The notes beneath the pieces were generated by a model. It did not search any database. It saw only the letters and a list, made by a program, of their open reading frames with translations, and had not been told where the DNA came from. From Streptococcus sp. LQJ-218 (GTDB lineage Bacteria > Bacillota > Bacilli > Lactobacillales > Streptococcaceae): 64,000 nucleotides of DNA. The stretch spans positions 103,503 to 167,502 of the forward strand of contig NZ_QQRU01000002.1 in NCBI RefSeq assembly GCF_003428885.1, written 5' to 3'. Positions 1 to 7,806 of the stretch are shown piece after piece. Numbering within the stretch: the stretch's first letter is position 1; each line of letters opens with the position of its first letter. The translations under genes and the position numbers were made by a program.

Positions 1-266
1 GTTGACGCATGCAAGCTCAGCAAAAAGAGACGTAAATTAATCAAAAAGACCGTCATAGCAATAGCTGCCACAGGTGCTTGAACCGCAATCAAGGCCAGCA
101 TAGCAAACTGGGCGCTCCCAGCATAAACAAAGAGGCTCATCAAGCCCATCTCAACAGGTGTCACATAAGGAGCGCCGATAATCCCACAGGCAAGGCCAAT
201 ACTGATATAACCAAGGGCCGTTGGCATGGCTGCCTGCGCCCCCTCCCAAAATCCTTTTTCTTTCAT
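1..266 (-). CDS. azlC: AzlC family branched-chain amino acid exporter subunit, partial
   Basis: The first 88 codons are present and the 3' end lies outside the window. The start is the ATG at 264-266. The protein opens with MKEKGFWEGAQAAMPTALGY and continues through alternating hydrophobic segments containing GLACGIIGAP and FVYAGSAQFAMLALI, which are typical of AzlC/BrnF proteins. Family members work with a small AzlD partner to export branched-chain amino acids or related compounds. No azlD can be seen here; it would lie beyond the edge. In pneumococcal order azlC lies near the Rgg144 locus, which fits. Family assignment is fairly sure; the substrate is not shown by the sequence. Confidence 0.75.
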   Translation of the reverse strand, partial: MKEKGFWEGAQAAMPTALGYISIGLACGIIGAPYVTPVEMGLMSLFVYAGSAQFAMLALIAVQAPVAAIAMTVFLINLRLFLLSLHAS

Positions 267-289
267 CTTTTTCCTCATCTTGTCTTAAT

Positions 290-404
290 AATACTCAATG
301 AAAATCAAAGAGCAAACTAGAAAGCTAGCCGCAGGTTGCTCAAAACATTGTTTTGAGGTTGCAGATAGAAGCTAACGCCGTTTGAAAAGATTTTCGAAGA
401 GTAT
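290..404 (-). repeat. BOX element (boxA-boxC type)
   Basis: Read on the minus strand it begins with the boxA start (ATACTCTTCGAAAATC) and ends with the boxC end (TTTGATTTTCATTGAGTA). The interior holds a CAAAACA/TGTTTTG hairpin. The boxA core is degenerate (GGCGTT in place of the usual stretch). It fills the gap between azlC and the MFS gene terminator. BOX elements are short mobile-like repeats of pneumococcus and its relatives. Confidence 0.85.
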
Positions 405-490
405 AAGTGGGCTGAAAAGGCTCCAGCCACAGCATGGACTATTATAACACATTCAGGAAAGAGAAAAAAGTCTGCTGATTTTGACCATCA

Positions 491-513
491 TAAAAAGACT
501 GGCAATCCAGTCT
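491..513 (-). terminator. Terminator of the VP1-like operon
   Basis: AGACTGG and CCAGTCT form a 7 bp stem with a 4 nt loop, followed on the minus strand by a short U run. It lies 27 bases past the stop of the MFS gene. Confidence 0.7.
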
Positions 514-539
514 CAAACATATATTATACAAATTCTTCG

Positions 540-1766
540 CTAAATACTTTCACGAATATTCAAGAGCATGAAAAAGGCAACTAGAAGAAATAGCAATAAA
601 ACAAAGCTAACTGCCAGATTTCCAAAGCTAGTAGCAATGGTTACCAAAGCTATTGTAAATAAGCTAGGTAAAACAACCGTAATAGCACCGATAGAGGATT
701 GAACTGCTCCCATTGACTCCTCAGGTATTTGTTTAAAAATGAGTTCCTGTAATCGAGGAGAGAGAATACCTGCGAAAAAGGCATCCAAGGCACTAAAGAT
801 GAGAATCCAGTCAAAACGAACTGTGGCAAATCCTACTAGAAGAAGCAACTGGATAACAAGTGATGCATAGAGAGCTGTTTTTATAGAAATCATATTTTTC
901 AGATAGCCACTCACAAGACTCCCGACAATAAGGGCTGCTAATTCAAGAGTGGATAGCAAGGCAAGAGATTGACCAGTTTGCAAATTCAAAAAGGGGTGAT
1001 TCCTCAAAAATAGAGTAGAAACAGGAACTGTAATATTTATCACTGCTTGACTAATAGAGATAATAAACAAAACCAAGAGCACCTGATTCATATTCCATAT
1101 CAATTTCGATGATTGGAGCAGATGCTGGCAAAAGGATTTTACAGAGAGTCCTTCTTGATAGCTAATCGTTTTTTCTACTTTCAAGAGATCATTTTTTATG
1201 AAGAGGATACCTAAAAATGCGATTAAAAAGGTAAGAGCGTTCAGCAAGGAAATAAACTGGATGGATAGAATACCTAATAAGACTCCTCCTAAAATATTAC
1301 TGATTGTTTTCACCAAACTAACAGTTGACTGTTTAAATCCAATAGCTTCTGCCAGATGATCTTGCCCAATAATTCTAATGAAAATCGGAGTGAGCATGGC
1401 GCCTGAAAAATAACTCAATGTGTCAGACAAGAGGTTAATCAGACAAATAAAGGTTACTAGCAACAAGGAAAAAGACTGCCCTGAAAGCGATAGGGACACT
1501 ATAGAGTAAAGCAAAAATTTTGTAAAACTAATGACTGTGTATTTCAAGACACGATGATGTTGAAAATCCGCCAAAACTCCCAGAAAGAGTTGTAGAACTT
1601 GGGGAAGGGTTTCTGAAATCGTGATAAGTAAAATCGCCAAAGGGGCAAAAGAGGCATCTGCCACATAATTCAGGAAGGCCAGATAAAAAATCGTATCCCC
1701 AAGCGTTGAAATCCACTGGTTGATAGTTAATTGCCTAAAATCTCTATTTTGAAGAAATACTTTCAT
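540..1766 (-). CDS. MFS transporter, last gene of the VP1-like operon
   Basis: A 408-residue membrane protein with about 12 hydrophobic segments. It opens with FRQLTINQWISTLGDTIFYLAF, the usual first helix of MFS drug-efflux type proteins with an N-G-D/E motif. A clear SD (AAGGAG) precedes the ATG. It follows the two CPBP genes on the same strand (71 base gap) and ends at an intrinsic terminator, so it probably belongs to the double-glycine peptide operon. In pneumococcus the VP1 operon is described as vp1 plus vpoBCD, and this could be the third vpo gene. Substrate unknown; export of a peptide product is a guess. Confidence 0.7.
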   Translation of the reverse strand: MKVFLQNRDFRQLTINQWISTLGDTIFYLAFLNYVADASFAPLAILLITISETLPQVLQLFLGVLADFQHHRVLKYTVISFTKFLLYSIVSLSLSGQSFSLLLVTFICLINLLSDTLSYFSGAMLTPIFIRIIGQDHLAEAIGFKQSTVSLVKTISNILGGVLLGILSIQFISLLNALTFLIAFLGILFIKNDLLKVEKTISYQEGLSVKSFCQHLLQSSKLIWNMNQVLLVLFIISISQAVINITVPVSTLFLRNHPFLNLQTGQSLALLSTLELAALIVGSLVSGYLKNMISIKTALYASLVIQLLLLVGFATVRFDWILIFSALDAFFAGILSPRLQELIFKQIPEESMGAVQSSIGAITVVLPSLFTIALVTIATSFGNLAVSFVLLLFLLVAFFMLLNIRESI

Positions 1767-1837
1767 TACAACTCCTTTTTAAATTCAAATGGGAATCTTT
1801 CCCCAAGGATAGACCGCGATACTACTAACAACCAAAA

Positions 1838-2503
1838 TTACAGTAACATCAAAAGCTGACCAATGCCATTGTAGACTATATGCAGCCCAATAGGCCAATA
1901 AATGGACTTTGTCATTCTAAATAAGACTGCAAATATAAGACCTCCACCCATATAGAAGACAAAGTCTGTCAAGACCCAACCGTGATTACTAATGTGCGAG
2001 ACCCCAAATAAAACAGCGGAACCCAGTACATCTAGCCCCCATTTCTTTCCTTTTTCCAGAGCAGTCATCACTAATCCACGATAAATCATGTCTTCAAAAA
2101 TGGGACCTGCAATCACAGGATAAAAAAAATACATCAAAAATGCCGTAGCTCCTGTAAAAGTAGGAGCAGCATGTTGATAAGAAATTTCATTTCGAGTAGG
2201 TGGGAAAAGAAAAAAGGTGACGAAATTCCAAACAATAAAAGCAAGCAGAGCTAGGAAGGAATAGAAAAGATAGTATCTTTTAAACTTTCTACTGTTGATT
2301 TGTTGCCATTTCCCCGACCAAATCATAACAATCAGAGCAAATAAAACCACAAGAAAATTCAACATCATATCCGACAGATAATAAGTAAAGTCAGATAGAC
2401 CAAGAGCAAAGTCGCTATGTAAAAGCAAACGAATGAAGAACTGGTCAGCAATGACAAGCAGAACAACTACAATAAAATAGTATTTAGAAATTATCTTTTT
2501 CAT
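1838..2503 (-). CDS. CPBP family membrane protease-like protein
   Basis: A 221-residue protein with 6-7 hydrophobic segments and the Abi/CPBP (type II CAAX protease-like) core: FEDMIYRGLVMTAL around residue 145, FGVSHISN, and a C-terminal helix with H-x-x-Y-N (HIVYNGIGQL). The family motif is EExxxR. Here the second acidic residue is Asp (E-D-x-x-x-R), which may or may not retain activity. Streptococcal members often act as bacteriocin immunity or peptide-processing proteins. The start is 11 bases from the end of the paralogue upstream, so the two are surely co-transcribed. Confidence 0.78.
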   Translation of the reverse strand: MKKIISKYYFIVVVLLVIADQFFIRLLLHSDFALGLSDFTYYLSDMMLNFLVVLFALIVMIWSGKWQQINSRKFKRYYLFYSFLALLAFIVWNFVTFFLFPPTRNEISYQHAAPTFTGATAFLMYFFYPVIAGPIFEDMIYRGLVMTALEKGKKWGLDVLGSAVLFGVSHISNHGWVLTDFVFYMGGGLIFAVLFRMTKSIYWPIGLHIVYNGIGQLLMLL

Positions 2504-2514
2504 ATTTCATCTTT

Positions 2515-3192
2515 CTAATATCCAAACACCAATAAAGTAACAATGAGTAAGAAACTATTCCATGAAGCATGCAGAGCTATAGCCCAATAGATGGAGCGAG
2601 TGTAACGAAACATCATACAAAAGATCAAGCCCATTCCAAAATACTTTATGAAATCTGTCGTTATCCAACCATACTGCAAAACATGCATAGCGCCAAATAT
2701 GGCAGCGGAAACAAGAACATCAAGATAGTATCTTTTAACTTTAGATAAACTTGTCATCAAAAAACCACGACAAACAACTTCTTCTGATACAGGTGCGATA
2801 ATACTAGTATAAAGTATTCGCGTAACAAAATAGCTAGTTCCTGTTAAACTGGTGGCTACCTCCACGACTGCACTTCCATTCTGAGTACGAGGAAAGATAT
2901 AGGTTGTTAGATTTGCCCACACGAACAATAAGAAAAAAGAAAGAAGGAAAACACCCAGGTAAGACCAACGAAACTGGAAACGACCACACTCCTTCCAATG
3001 TTCACTTTTGACAAAAGCAATTGTAGCTATAGTTCCCAGAATAAGTACCAATAAAACTTGGAACACATAATACATATTATCAGACAAAGCAACCATAAAA
3101 TCTAAGTCTGATGTGACATTAAAAATGAGGTAATAAGTCAAAATCAACAATCCAGTTGCTAGGTGAAATTTCACTTCTTTCATTTTCTTCAT
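2515..3192 (-). CDS. CPBP family membrane protease
   Basis: A 225-residue paralogue of the next gene. It has an intact EExxxR motif (SEEVVCRGFLMTSL, around residue 138), followed by FGAMHVLQYG and a last helix with H-A-S-W-N. Several membrane segments are evident. It begins 21 bases after the double-glycine peptide gene, in the position expected for a maturation or immunity protein of that peptide. Tandem CPBP genes after the peptide are the layout I recall for vpoB/vpoC of pneumococcus. Catalysis is inferred from the motif only. Confidence 0.8.
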   Translation of the reverse strand: MKKMKEVKFHLATGLLILTYYLIFNVTSDLDFMVALSDNMYYVFQVLLVLILGTIATIAFVKSEHWKECGRFQFRWSYLGVFLLSFFLLFVWANLTTYIFPRTQNGSAVVEVATSLTGTSYFVTRILYTSIIAPVSEEVVCRGFLMTSLSKVKRYYLDVLVSAAIFGAMHVLQYGWITTDFIKYFGMGLIFCMMFRYTRSIYWAIALHASWNSFLLIVTLLVFGY

Positions 3193-3213
3193 CCTATTAT
3201 CTCCTACAAGAGC

Positions 3214-3447
3214 CTATCTTCTACGGCGGCCAAACAATCCATCTGCTAAATCTATAGTCCAATCAAAAGCACCACGATTAGGACTCATCCCTTGATTTCC
3301 CCAACCAGGGTAAATTCCTGGAACTCCCCAACCAGATATACCACTTCTTCCGCCACCTCCCATGGAATTTACGAGGTCTCCTCCTCTAACATCTTGCAAC
3401 TCATCTTCTGTCAATTCCATTGTTTCTGCAAATTGTAAATTTAACAT
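3214..3447 (-). CDS. vp1: Double-glycine leader peptide, VP1-like
   Basis: A 77-residue precursor. The leader ends in ELTEDELQDVRGG, a classic double-glycine processing site (about residue 23). The mature part is rich in Gly, Trp and Pro (SGWGVPGIYPGWG) and ends in GLFGRRRR; it has no Cys. It sits where pneumococcus encodes virulence peptide 1, the target of Rgg144 and SHP144. A strong SD (AAGGAG) precedes the ATG. The promoter lies at 3527-3532 and its -35 slot abuts an inverted repeat arm. No C39 exporter is next to it, so secretion would depend on an exporter elsewhere (ComAB, BlpAB, or the one at 18.6-20.8 kb). Identity to VP1 is by context and general form, not by alignment. Confidence 0.75.
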   Translation of the reverse strand: MLNLQFAETMELTEDELQDVRGGDLVNSMGGGGRSGISGWGVPGIYPGWGNQGMSPNRGAFDWTIDLADGLFGRRRR

Positions 3448-3526
3448 CTTTTATACTCCTTCAATTGTTTTCTTCTTGTAAACCACTTCTGCGACCTAGG
3501 ATTTGCTTCAAATGTTTTACAAGGTC

Positions 3527-3636
3527 AGTATAACACAGAAATTGCCTTATTTTAGAAAATCGCATATTTGATATTTTTTCTTATAGAAATTTCAGATTTG
3601 CGATTTTGGTGGATTTGATTATTTCCCTGGTATAAT
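3527..3636. promoter_or_regulatory. Mirrored divergent promoters with Rgg-type inverted repeat
   Basis: Leftward (peptide operon): extended -10 TGTTATACT, hexamer at 3527-3532. Rightward (pheromone): extended -10 TGGTATAAT, hexamer at 3631-3636. Neither has a good -35. Arms AAAATCGCA (3556-3564) and TGCGATTTT (3599-3607) are a perfect inverted repeat. Each arm directly abuts a -35 slot that lies 17 bp from its own -10, so the arrangement is symmetric to the base. This is what an activator bound just upstream of -35 needs. Confidence 0.7.
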
Positions 3637-3666
3637 AAAGTTATTACTAATGAGGAGGGAAGTCAT

Positions 3667-3741
3667 ATGAAGAAACAAGTTTTAAGATTATTGGCAATCA
3701 TTGCTGATATTATTATCTTTTTCCCATTTCTAACTAATTGA
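3667..3741 (+). CDS. SHP-type short hydrophobic pheromone precursor
   Basis: A 24-codon ORF: Lys-rich start (MKKQ), hydrophobic middle, and a C-terminal stretch DIIIFFPFLTN that would hold the mature pheromone. The acidic residue before a hydrophobic run is the usual first residue of SHP pheromones. The SD AGGAGGG lies 8 bases before the ATG, and an extended -10 lies at 3631. The stop overlaps the convergent rgg stop by 8 bases, a common shp/rgg geometry. The PFLTN ending recalls pneumococcal SHP144 (which I remember ending PFLTNL), but the preceding residues differ, so this may be another signal type. Export is expected through PptAB and processing through Eep, neither in this window. Confidence 0.8.
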   Translation: MKKQVLRLLAIIADIIIFFPFLTN

Positions 3742-4597
3742 TAAGCTCTTTGTATTGTTGCAAACGCAATTCAAAAAGGGCTGTCAATTGTGGATTTTCT
3801 AATACTTGCAGAGATTGGATAAAGTTTTCAATCTCTTTTTGATTGCTTCCTTTGGTTTGAAGAAAAATACTCATTTTCTTTAAAAATTGCCACAATACTT
3901 TTTCAAAAACATCGTACGGGCGGATCATACTCTCCAACTCGGCTTCAAAGATTGGGATGTAGGAGAAAAGTTTTCGCTCCATGAGCTCTGATAAGATATT
4001 TAAGAGTCCTTGCTTCATATACAATCGATTGTGTACTAACTCTTTAAATTCCTTGGATTTTTCGAGTAAGGAGGTTGATAAAAATATCAGATCTTGATTG
4101 CTCAAGAAGGGCATAGTATTGCAAAAAAGATAGAGTTCAAACCAGGTCCAAGACTCGATAGCGTAGAGATAGGTGGTCAGAAATTCGCTATCCTCCTCTG
4201 CTAGTGGGTAGCTTTTATCTAGTGAATGGATAGCATCTTTAATCACAATAGAGTTCAAACGACGATAGGTCTGCGCCATCTGTTCTTGCTCGACTTCCTC
4301 CAACAGTTGCTCTAAACCAACTATATCCTGATGAGCAAAGCGATCCACAACCCTCCTACCAATCTGCATATGTGGAGATTCTTGATAGTTGTTGAGCTTG
4401 TGCCCAAATTCATCAAAGGTCACATTTATACCTTGGATAGCTAGGATTAGCTTGTCCGCAGATAGCATAGACTGCCCTAGTTCAAACTTGGACAACTGAG
4501 AAGCTGTTAGTCCCTCACAGGCCACATCTGACTGCTTGAGTTTTCTCGCCAAGCGCAATTCCTTGTAAAATTCCCCCAATTCCATTCTCTCAATCAT
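3734..4597 (-). CDS. Rgg family pheromone-responsive regulator (Rgg144 type)
   Basis: About 287 residues. The N-terminal helix-turn-helix covers residues 5-60 (ELRLARKLKQSDVA, SQLSKFELGQSMLS) and is followed by a helical Rgg C-terminal domain that binds pheromone. The start is put at ATG 4597 because AGGAGGT lies 5 bases upstream; an ATG eight codons earlier lacks an SD. The gene is convergent with the small pheromone gene, and that gene is divergent from the peptide operon, as in the pneumococcal Rgg144/SHP144/VP1 system. It should act as a peptide-dependent activator of both promoters at 3527-3636. Rgg membership is sure; equivalence to Rgg144 is by context. Confidence 0.85.
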   Translation of the reverse strand: MIERMELGEFYKELRLARKLKQSDVACEGLTASQLSKFELGQSMLSADKLILAIQGINVTFDEFGHKLNNYQESPHMQIGRRVVDRFAHQDIVGLEQLLEEVEQEQMAQTYRRLNSIVIKDAIHSLDKSYPLAEEDSEFLTTYLYAIESWTWFELYLFCNTMPFLSNQDLIFLSTSLLEKSKEFKELVHNRLYMKQGLLNILSELMERKLFSYIPIFEAELESMIRPYDVFEKVLWQFLKKMSIFLQTKGSNQKEIENFIQSLQVLENPQLTALFELRLQQYKELIN

Positions 4598-4674
4598 CTG
4601 ACCACCTCCTAGCTTTTGCATATTATATCATTATTTTTATGGTTTTGTCAAAATATTCTGACATTTAAGAGAGC

Positions 4675-4698
4675 AAAAAAGCCAGCCTTAAGCTGACT
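4675..4698 (-). terminator. Terminator of the tsaB-rimI-tsaD operon
   Basis: GTCAGC and GCTGGC (minus strand; one G-U pair) close a short hairpin followed by six U. It starts a few bases past the tsaD stop. Confidence 0.75.
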
Positions 4699-4700
4699 CC

Positions 4701-5711
4701 TTATTCCATCGTATCAAAAGCGAGACTTGGTTTGGCATTGAGGTCCAAGCCTGCGAAGTTTTCTTTGTTCCACTCGCTGACGCTGGCATAGGCAATCATT
4801 CCTGCATTGTCTCCGCAGAGGCGCAGGGGTGGAATGATGACCTTGACATCTGTGATTTCGGCTGCTAGGCGTTCTCTGAGGCCTTTATTGGCTGCCACAC
4901 CACCTGCCACGACAAGGGTTTTAACAGGATATTTCTCCAAAGCCTTCTTGGTTTTTACCATGAGAACATCCAAAACAGCTGCTTGGAAGGAAGCACACAA
5001 ATCCTCTGTGGACAAGCTTTCTCCCTTTTGCTCGGCATTGTGGTGAAGATTGATAAAGGCCGATTTCAAACCTGAGAATGAAAACTCCAGATTATCTTCC
5101 TTAATCATGGCTCGAGGAAAATCATAAATATCCTGTCCCTGATGAGCCAGCTCATCAATCTCACGACCTGCAGGATAGGTTAAGCCCATGACACGGCCGA
5201 CCTTATCATAAGCCTCACCAACCGCGTCATCTCGCGTTTCCCCAACAATCCTGTAATCTCCAGCCTCCGAAACATAAACTAACTCTGTGTGTCCACCGCT
5301 AACCAAGAGGGCTAGCAAGGGAAACTCCAAAGGCTCTACACTTTGGGCTGCCATGAGGTGGCCAGCCATGTGATTCACAGGAATCAGTGGAAGTCCGTGA
5401 GCCCAAGCAAAGGCCTTGGCAGCTGACAAACCAACTAGCAAGGCTCCGACCAAGCCTGGTCCGTAGGTAACTGCAACAGCTGTCACGTCCTCTTCGGTAA
5501 TTCCTGCTTCTGCTAGCGCCTCCTCGATACAGGCTGTAATGACCTCGACATGGTGACGACTAGCTACTTCTGGCACCACGCCACCAAAACGTTTGTGACT
5601 CTCAATTTGACTAGCAATGACATTGGACAAGAGCTCATCGTCGTTTTTCAAGACGGCGACACTGGTCTCATCACAGGATGTCTCAAATGCTAAAATATAT
5701 CTATCCTTCAT
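4701..5711 (-). CDS. tsaD: tRNA N6-adenosine threonylcarbamoyltransferase TsaD
   Basis: A 336-residue ASKHA-fold enzyme that moves the threonylcarbamoyl group onto A37 of ANN-decoding tRNAs (t6A), working with TsaB and TsaE. Visible signatures are the opening [16 protein letters not shown], the metal-binding motif HHVEV with nearby [17 protein letters not shown], and [10 protein letters not shown]. The length is usual for the family. Its start overlaps the end of rimI by 11 bases, and rimI overlaps tsaB, so the three form one operon. Essential in most bacteria. Older annotations call it gcp. Confidence 0.97.
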   Translation of the reverse strand: MKDRYILAFETSCDETSVAVLKNDDELLSNVIASQIESHKRFGGVVPEVASRHHVEVITACIEEALAEAGITEEDVTAVAVTYGPGLVGALLVGLSAAKAFAWAHGLPLIPVNHMAGHLMAAQSVEPLEFPLLALLVSGGHTELVYVSEAGDYRIVGETRDDAVGEAYDKVGRVMGLTYPAGREIDELAHQGQDIYDFPRAMIKEDNLEFSFSGLKSAFINLHHNAEQKGESLSTEDLCASFQAAVLDVLMVKTKKALEKYPVKTLVVAGGVAANKGLRERLAAEITDVKVIIPPLRLCGDNAGMIAYASVSEWNKENFAGLDLNAKPSLAFDTME

Positions 5712-6138
5712 CTATTTCTCTCTTCATGATAATGGCGTCCTCGACTGGGTCATGGTAGTAGGCCTTTCGCTCAGCGATAACTGCCATCTTTTCTTTCTTG
5801 TAAAATGCTTGCGCTCGTTGATTTGACTTTCTGACTTCGAGGAAAATCTCCTTATCTACCGGCAATTGAGCAAACAAGGCTGACGCAATTCCCTGACCCT
5901 GATAAGCTCCTTTGACAGCGATTTGCAGGACTTCTGCTTCAAAAAGATTCTCCTGCACAGCTAGAAATCCAATCACTTCTGCCCCATCATAAGCCAATGC
6001 ATACCAAGTCTGGTCTTGGGACAGATCTGCTTGGATTTGCTCCAGCGTCCAAGGACTGACTAGATAAACAGCTGCCATAACAGCGTAGATGGCTTGAGCT
6101 AGGTCAGGCTGTTGTTGAATTTGCTTAATTTCTATCAT
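5701..6138 (-). CDS. rimI: Ribosomal protein alanine N-acetyltransferase RimI-like
   Basis: A 145-residue GNAT-fold acetyltransferase. The acetyl-CoA loop is at residues 75-90 ([18 protein letters not shown], the Q-x-x-G-x-A form), and the C-terminal part has [16 protein letters not shown], a standard GNAT strand-helix pair. The name RimI rests on placement between tsaB and tsaD, a very conserved Firmicute order; the target is classically the N-terminal Ala of ribosomal protein S18. It overlaps both neighbours by a few bases, pointing to coupled translation. Confidence 0.9.
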   Translation of the reverse strand: MIEIKQIQQQPDLAQAIYAVMAAVYLVSPWTLEQIQADLSQDQTWYALAYDGAEVIGFLAVQENLFEAEVLQIAVKGAYQGQGIASALFAQLPVDKEIFLEVRKSNQRAQAFYKKEKMAVIAERKAYYHDPVEDAIIMKREIDEG

Positions 6139-6818
6139 AGGCGTTTAATGTAAGACTCGCCAGACTCGGTGTGGTTCTTGAGCCAGTTTTCCTCAGCCTC
6201 AACACGTTTGAGGTAGTTCGGCACAAAATCATGCAAGGAATCTGCTTCCTTGTCCCAAGCTAAAAGAGCGAGATTAGCTGCATTTGGCAAGGTTTCTTTA
6301 TAATTAGTCCTTGGCAAGTGTTCTTGAATCTGGTCCACAAAGGGGCCGACTTCTCCGACAAAGGTTACCTGACTAGCACCCTTGACTTTTTCTAGCACCT
6401 CTTCAAAAGATAGGTGCGCTTCTGGCATGACAGGTTTAGCATTTTCATAAAATCCTGCATAAACATTGTTGCGACGCGCATCCATCAAAGGAACGAACAA
6501 GCCTTCTTGTTGGCGTGGAACCAGAGCTAAGAGGCTAGACATGCCAACTAACTCAATGTTCAGGGTATGAGCCAAAGTCTTGGCAGTTGCCACCGCAATT
6601 CGCAAGCCTGTATAGCTACCTGGCCCTTCCGCCACCACGATTCGGTCCAAGTCCTTGGGTGTCCAATCCAAACTTGCCATCAAAAAATCGATGGCAGGCA
6701 TGAGGGTAATACTGTGATTTTTCTTGATATTAATCGTCGTCTCAGCAAGAACCTGCTTGTCCTCTAAAATAGCGAGAGAAAGAGCCTTGCTGGACGTATC
6801 AAAAGCTAATACTTTCAT
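6135..6818 (-). CDS. tsaB: tRNA threonylcarbamoyladenosine biosynthesis protein TsaB
   Basis: A 227-residue inactive ASKHA homologue that dimerises with TsaD. It begins MKVLAFDTSSKALSLAIL, has the conserved GPGSYTGLRIAVATAKTLA stretch around residues 65-85 and MDARRNNVYAGFY near residue 115. First gene of the t6A operon. A TATAAT-like -10 (TAGTATAAT, minus strand, near 6849-6854) lies about 30 bases upstream of the start and is a likely promoter. Confidence 0.95.
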   Translation of the reverse strand: MKVLAFDTSSKALSLAILEDKQVLAETTINIKKNHSITLMPAIDFLMASLDWTPKDLDRIVVAEGPGSYTGLRIAVATAKTLAHTLNIELVGMSSLLALVPRQQEGLFVPLMDARRNNVYAGFYENAKPVMPEAHLSFEEVLEKVKGASQVTFVGEVGPFVDQIQEHLPRTNYKETLPNAANLALLAWDKEADSLHDFVPNYLKRVEAEENWLKNHTESGESYIKRL

Positions 6819-7028
6819 AACACATTCCTATCTTTTGGTCTGCTTACTATTATACTACAAAAGCTGGCACATGGGAATTTTCTTTATCCTTAAACAAAAA
6901 TGTCTATACTTAAACAAAAAATAATTCGCAAATAAAATTCAAAAAAATGCTCACTTTTCCTTTTCTTTTCCGAATATAAAAGTGAACAAGAAAATTGAAA
7001 GGATCTTCGTAAAAAGTTTGGATAAGTC

Positions 7029-7226
7029 ATGCTAAATAAAAGACATATTTTTAGAAGGATGAATTTTATTTTTTTCATCTCTTACAGTTTGCTCAGTATT
7101 CTCAATGATTTAAACATTACTACTATCCCTTTACCAATTGATTTATCTGTTTGTATTGTTTTATTTTTATGCTTCAACTCTATTTTTGAACAGAAGAATG
7201 ATTACCATAAAACTAATAAGCTCTGA
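7029..7226 (+). CDS. Small hypothetical hydrophobic protein, doubtful
   Basis: A 65-codon ORF in the otherwise empty 6819-7357 interval. It encodes a basic N-terminus (MLNKRHIFRRMNF) followed by two hydrophobic stretches (IFFISYSLLSIL and LSVCIVLFLCF). The SD is weak (GGATAAG, close to the ATG). I see no relatives in memory. The rest of the interval is AT-rich, with no other ORF or RNA signal beyond the minus-strand terminators at 7259-7357. It may be a real small membrane protein or chance. Confidence 0.3.
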   Translation: MLNKRHIFRRMNFIFFISYSLLSILNDLNITTIPLPIDLSVCIVLFLCFNSIFEQKNDYHKTNKL

Positions 7227-7258
7227 AAATACCATTATCATGTCATTTCTAAAAAATA

Positions 7259-7290
7259 CAAAAACCGCCTCATCTGGATAGATGGGGTGG
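7259..7290 (-). terminator. Second terminator behind the small membrane protein gene
   Basis: CCGCCTCATCT and AGATGGGGTGG pair over 11 positions (two G-U) with a 4 nt loop. A U-rich run follows on the minus strand. Confidence 0.6.
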
Positions 7291-7331
7291 ACTTTTCGTG
7301 TCGTAAATCTATTGTCTGCTTATCTCCAAAC

Positions 7332-7357
7332 AAAAATGCCCAGCATGAGCAGGGCAT
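7332..7357 (-). terminator. Intrinsic terminator directly at the stop of the 71-residue protein gene
   Basis: ATGCCC (7336-7341) pairs with GGGCAT (7352-7357), and U5 follows on the minus strand. The stem begins right after the stop codon at 7358. Confidence 0.7.
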
Positions 7358-7573
7358 CTAAGCATTTAATCCAAAGTAAAATACAAACCAAACGACATAG
7401 GTCACGAGGAGGAGAAAAAGCGAGTAGAGAGTCACAAAGGTCATTTTCCACAAGAACTTGGTTTGTCGTCGTTCCAGTTTGGCAAATAGAAGATTCCCTC
7501 CATAAACGCAAGCAACAAAAACAATAAAAGCTACCAAGCGAGCTCCAATAGCAAAAGCAAATAAGTTATACAT
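7358..7573 (-). CDS. Small membrane protein of unknown function
   Basis: 71 residues with two strong hydrophobic segments (about 5-27, AFAIGARLVAFIVFVACVYG, and 43-67, LYSLFLLLVTYVVWFVFYFG) joined by a basic loop (KLERRQTKFLWK). An SD (AAGGAGG) precedes the ATG. Two terminators follow. It stands alone between tsaB and the phospholipase-like gene. I recall small hypothetical genes at this place in pneumococcus (near SP_0124/0125), but no function. Confidence 0.65.
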   Translation of the reverse strand: MYNLFAFAIGARLVAFIVFVACVYGGNLLFAKLERRQTKFLWKMTFVTLYSLFLLLVTYVVWFVFYFGLNA

Positions 7574-7806
7574 AGGGCAACCTCCTTAGTTTAAAATTAT
7601 CTTAATAAGTAAAGTGAAATATTGCATAAGTATCCATTTTTAATATCGCAAATATATTTTTTAAAGACATAAACACATCTACAAGCGCCTATAAACAGAA
7701 ACCTTAAAAGATAAGTTAAAACTTATAAAATAAGATTCTGTTCATAGACACCAATACTCATATCAACACTTTTACGTAACAACTCATATTTTACAAAAAC
7801 TTGGTC
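7574..7806. other. AT-rich intergenic stretch with nothing recognised
   Basis: No ORF with an SD, no clear terminator hairpin and no known repeat was found between the small membrane protein gene and the 3' end of the phospholipase-like gene. Confidence 0.5.

Noticed and set aside
7282..7527. 81-codon plus-strand ORF opposite the 71-residue membrane protein
   Set aside because: It crosses the terminator and is the mirror of a better supported gene.
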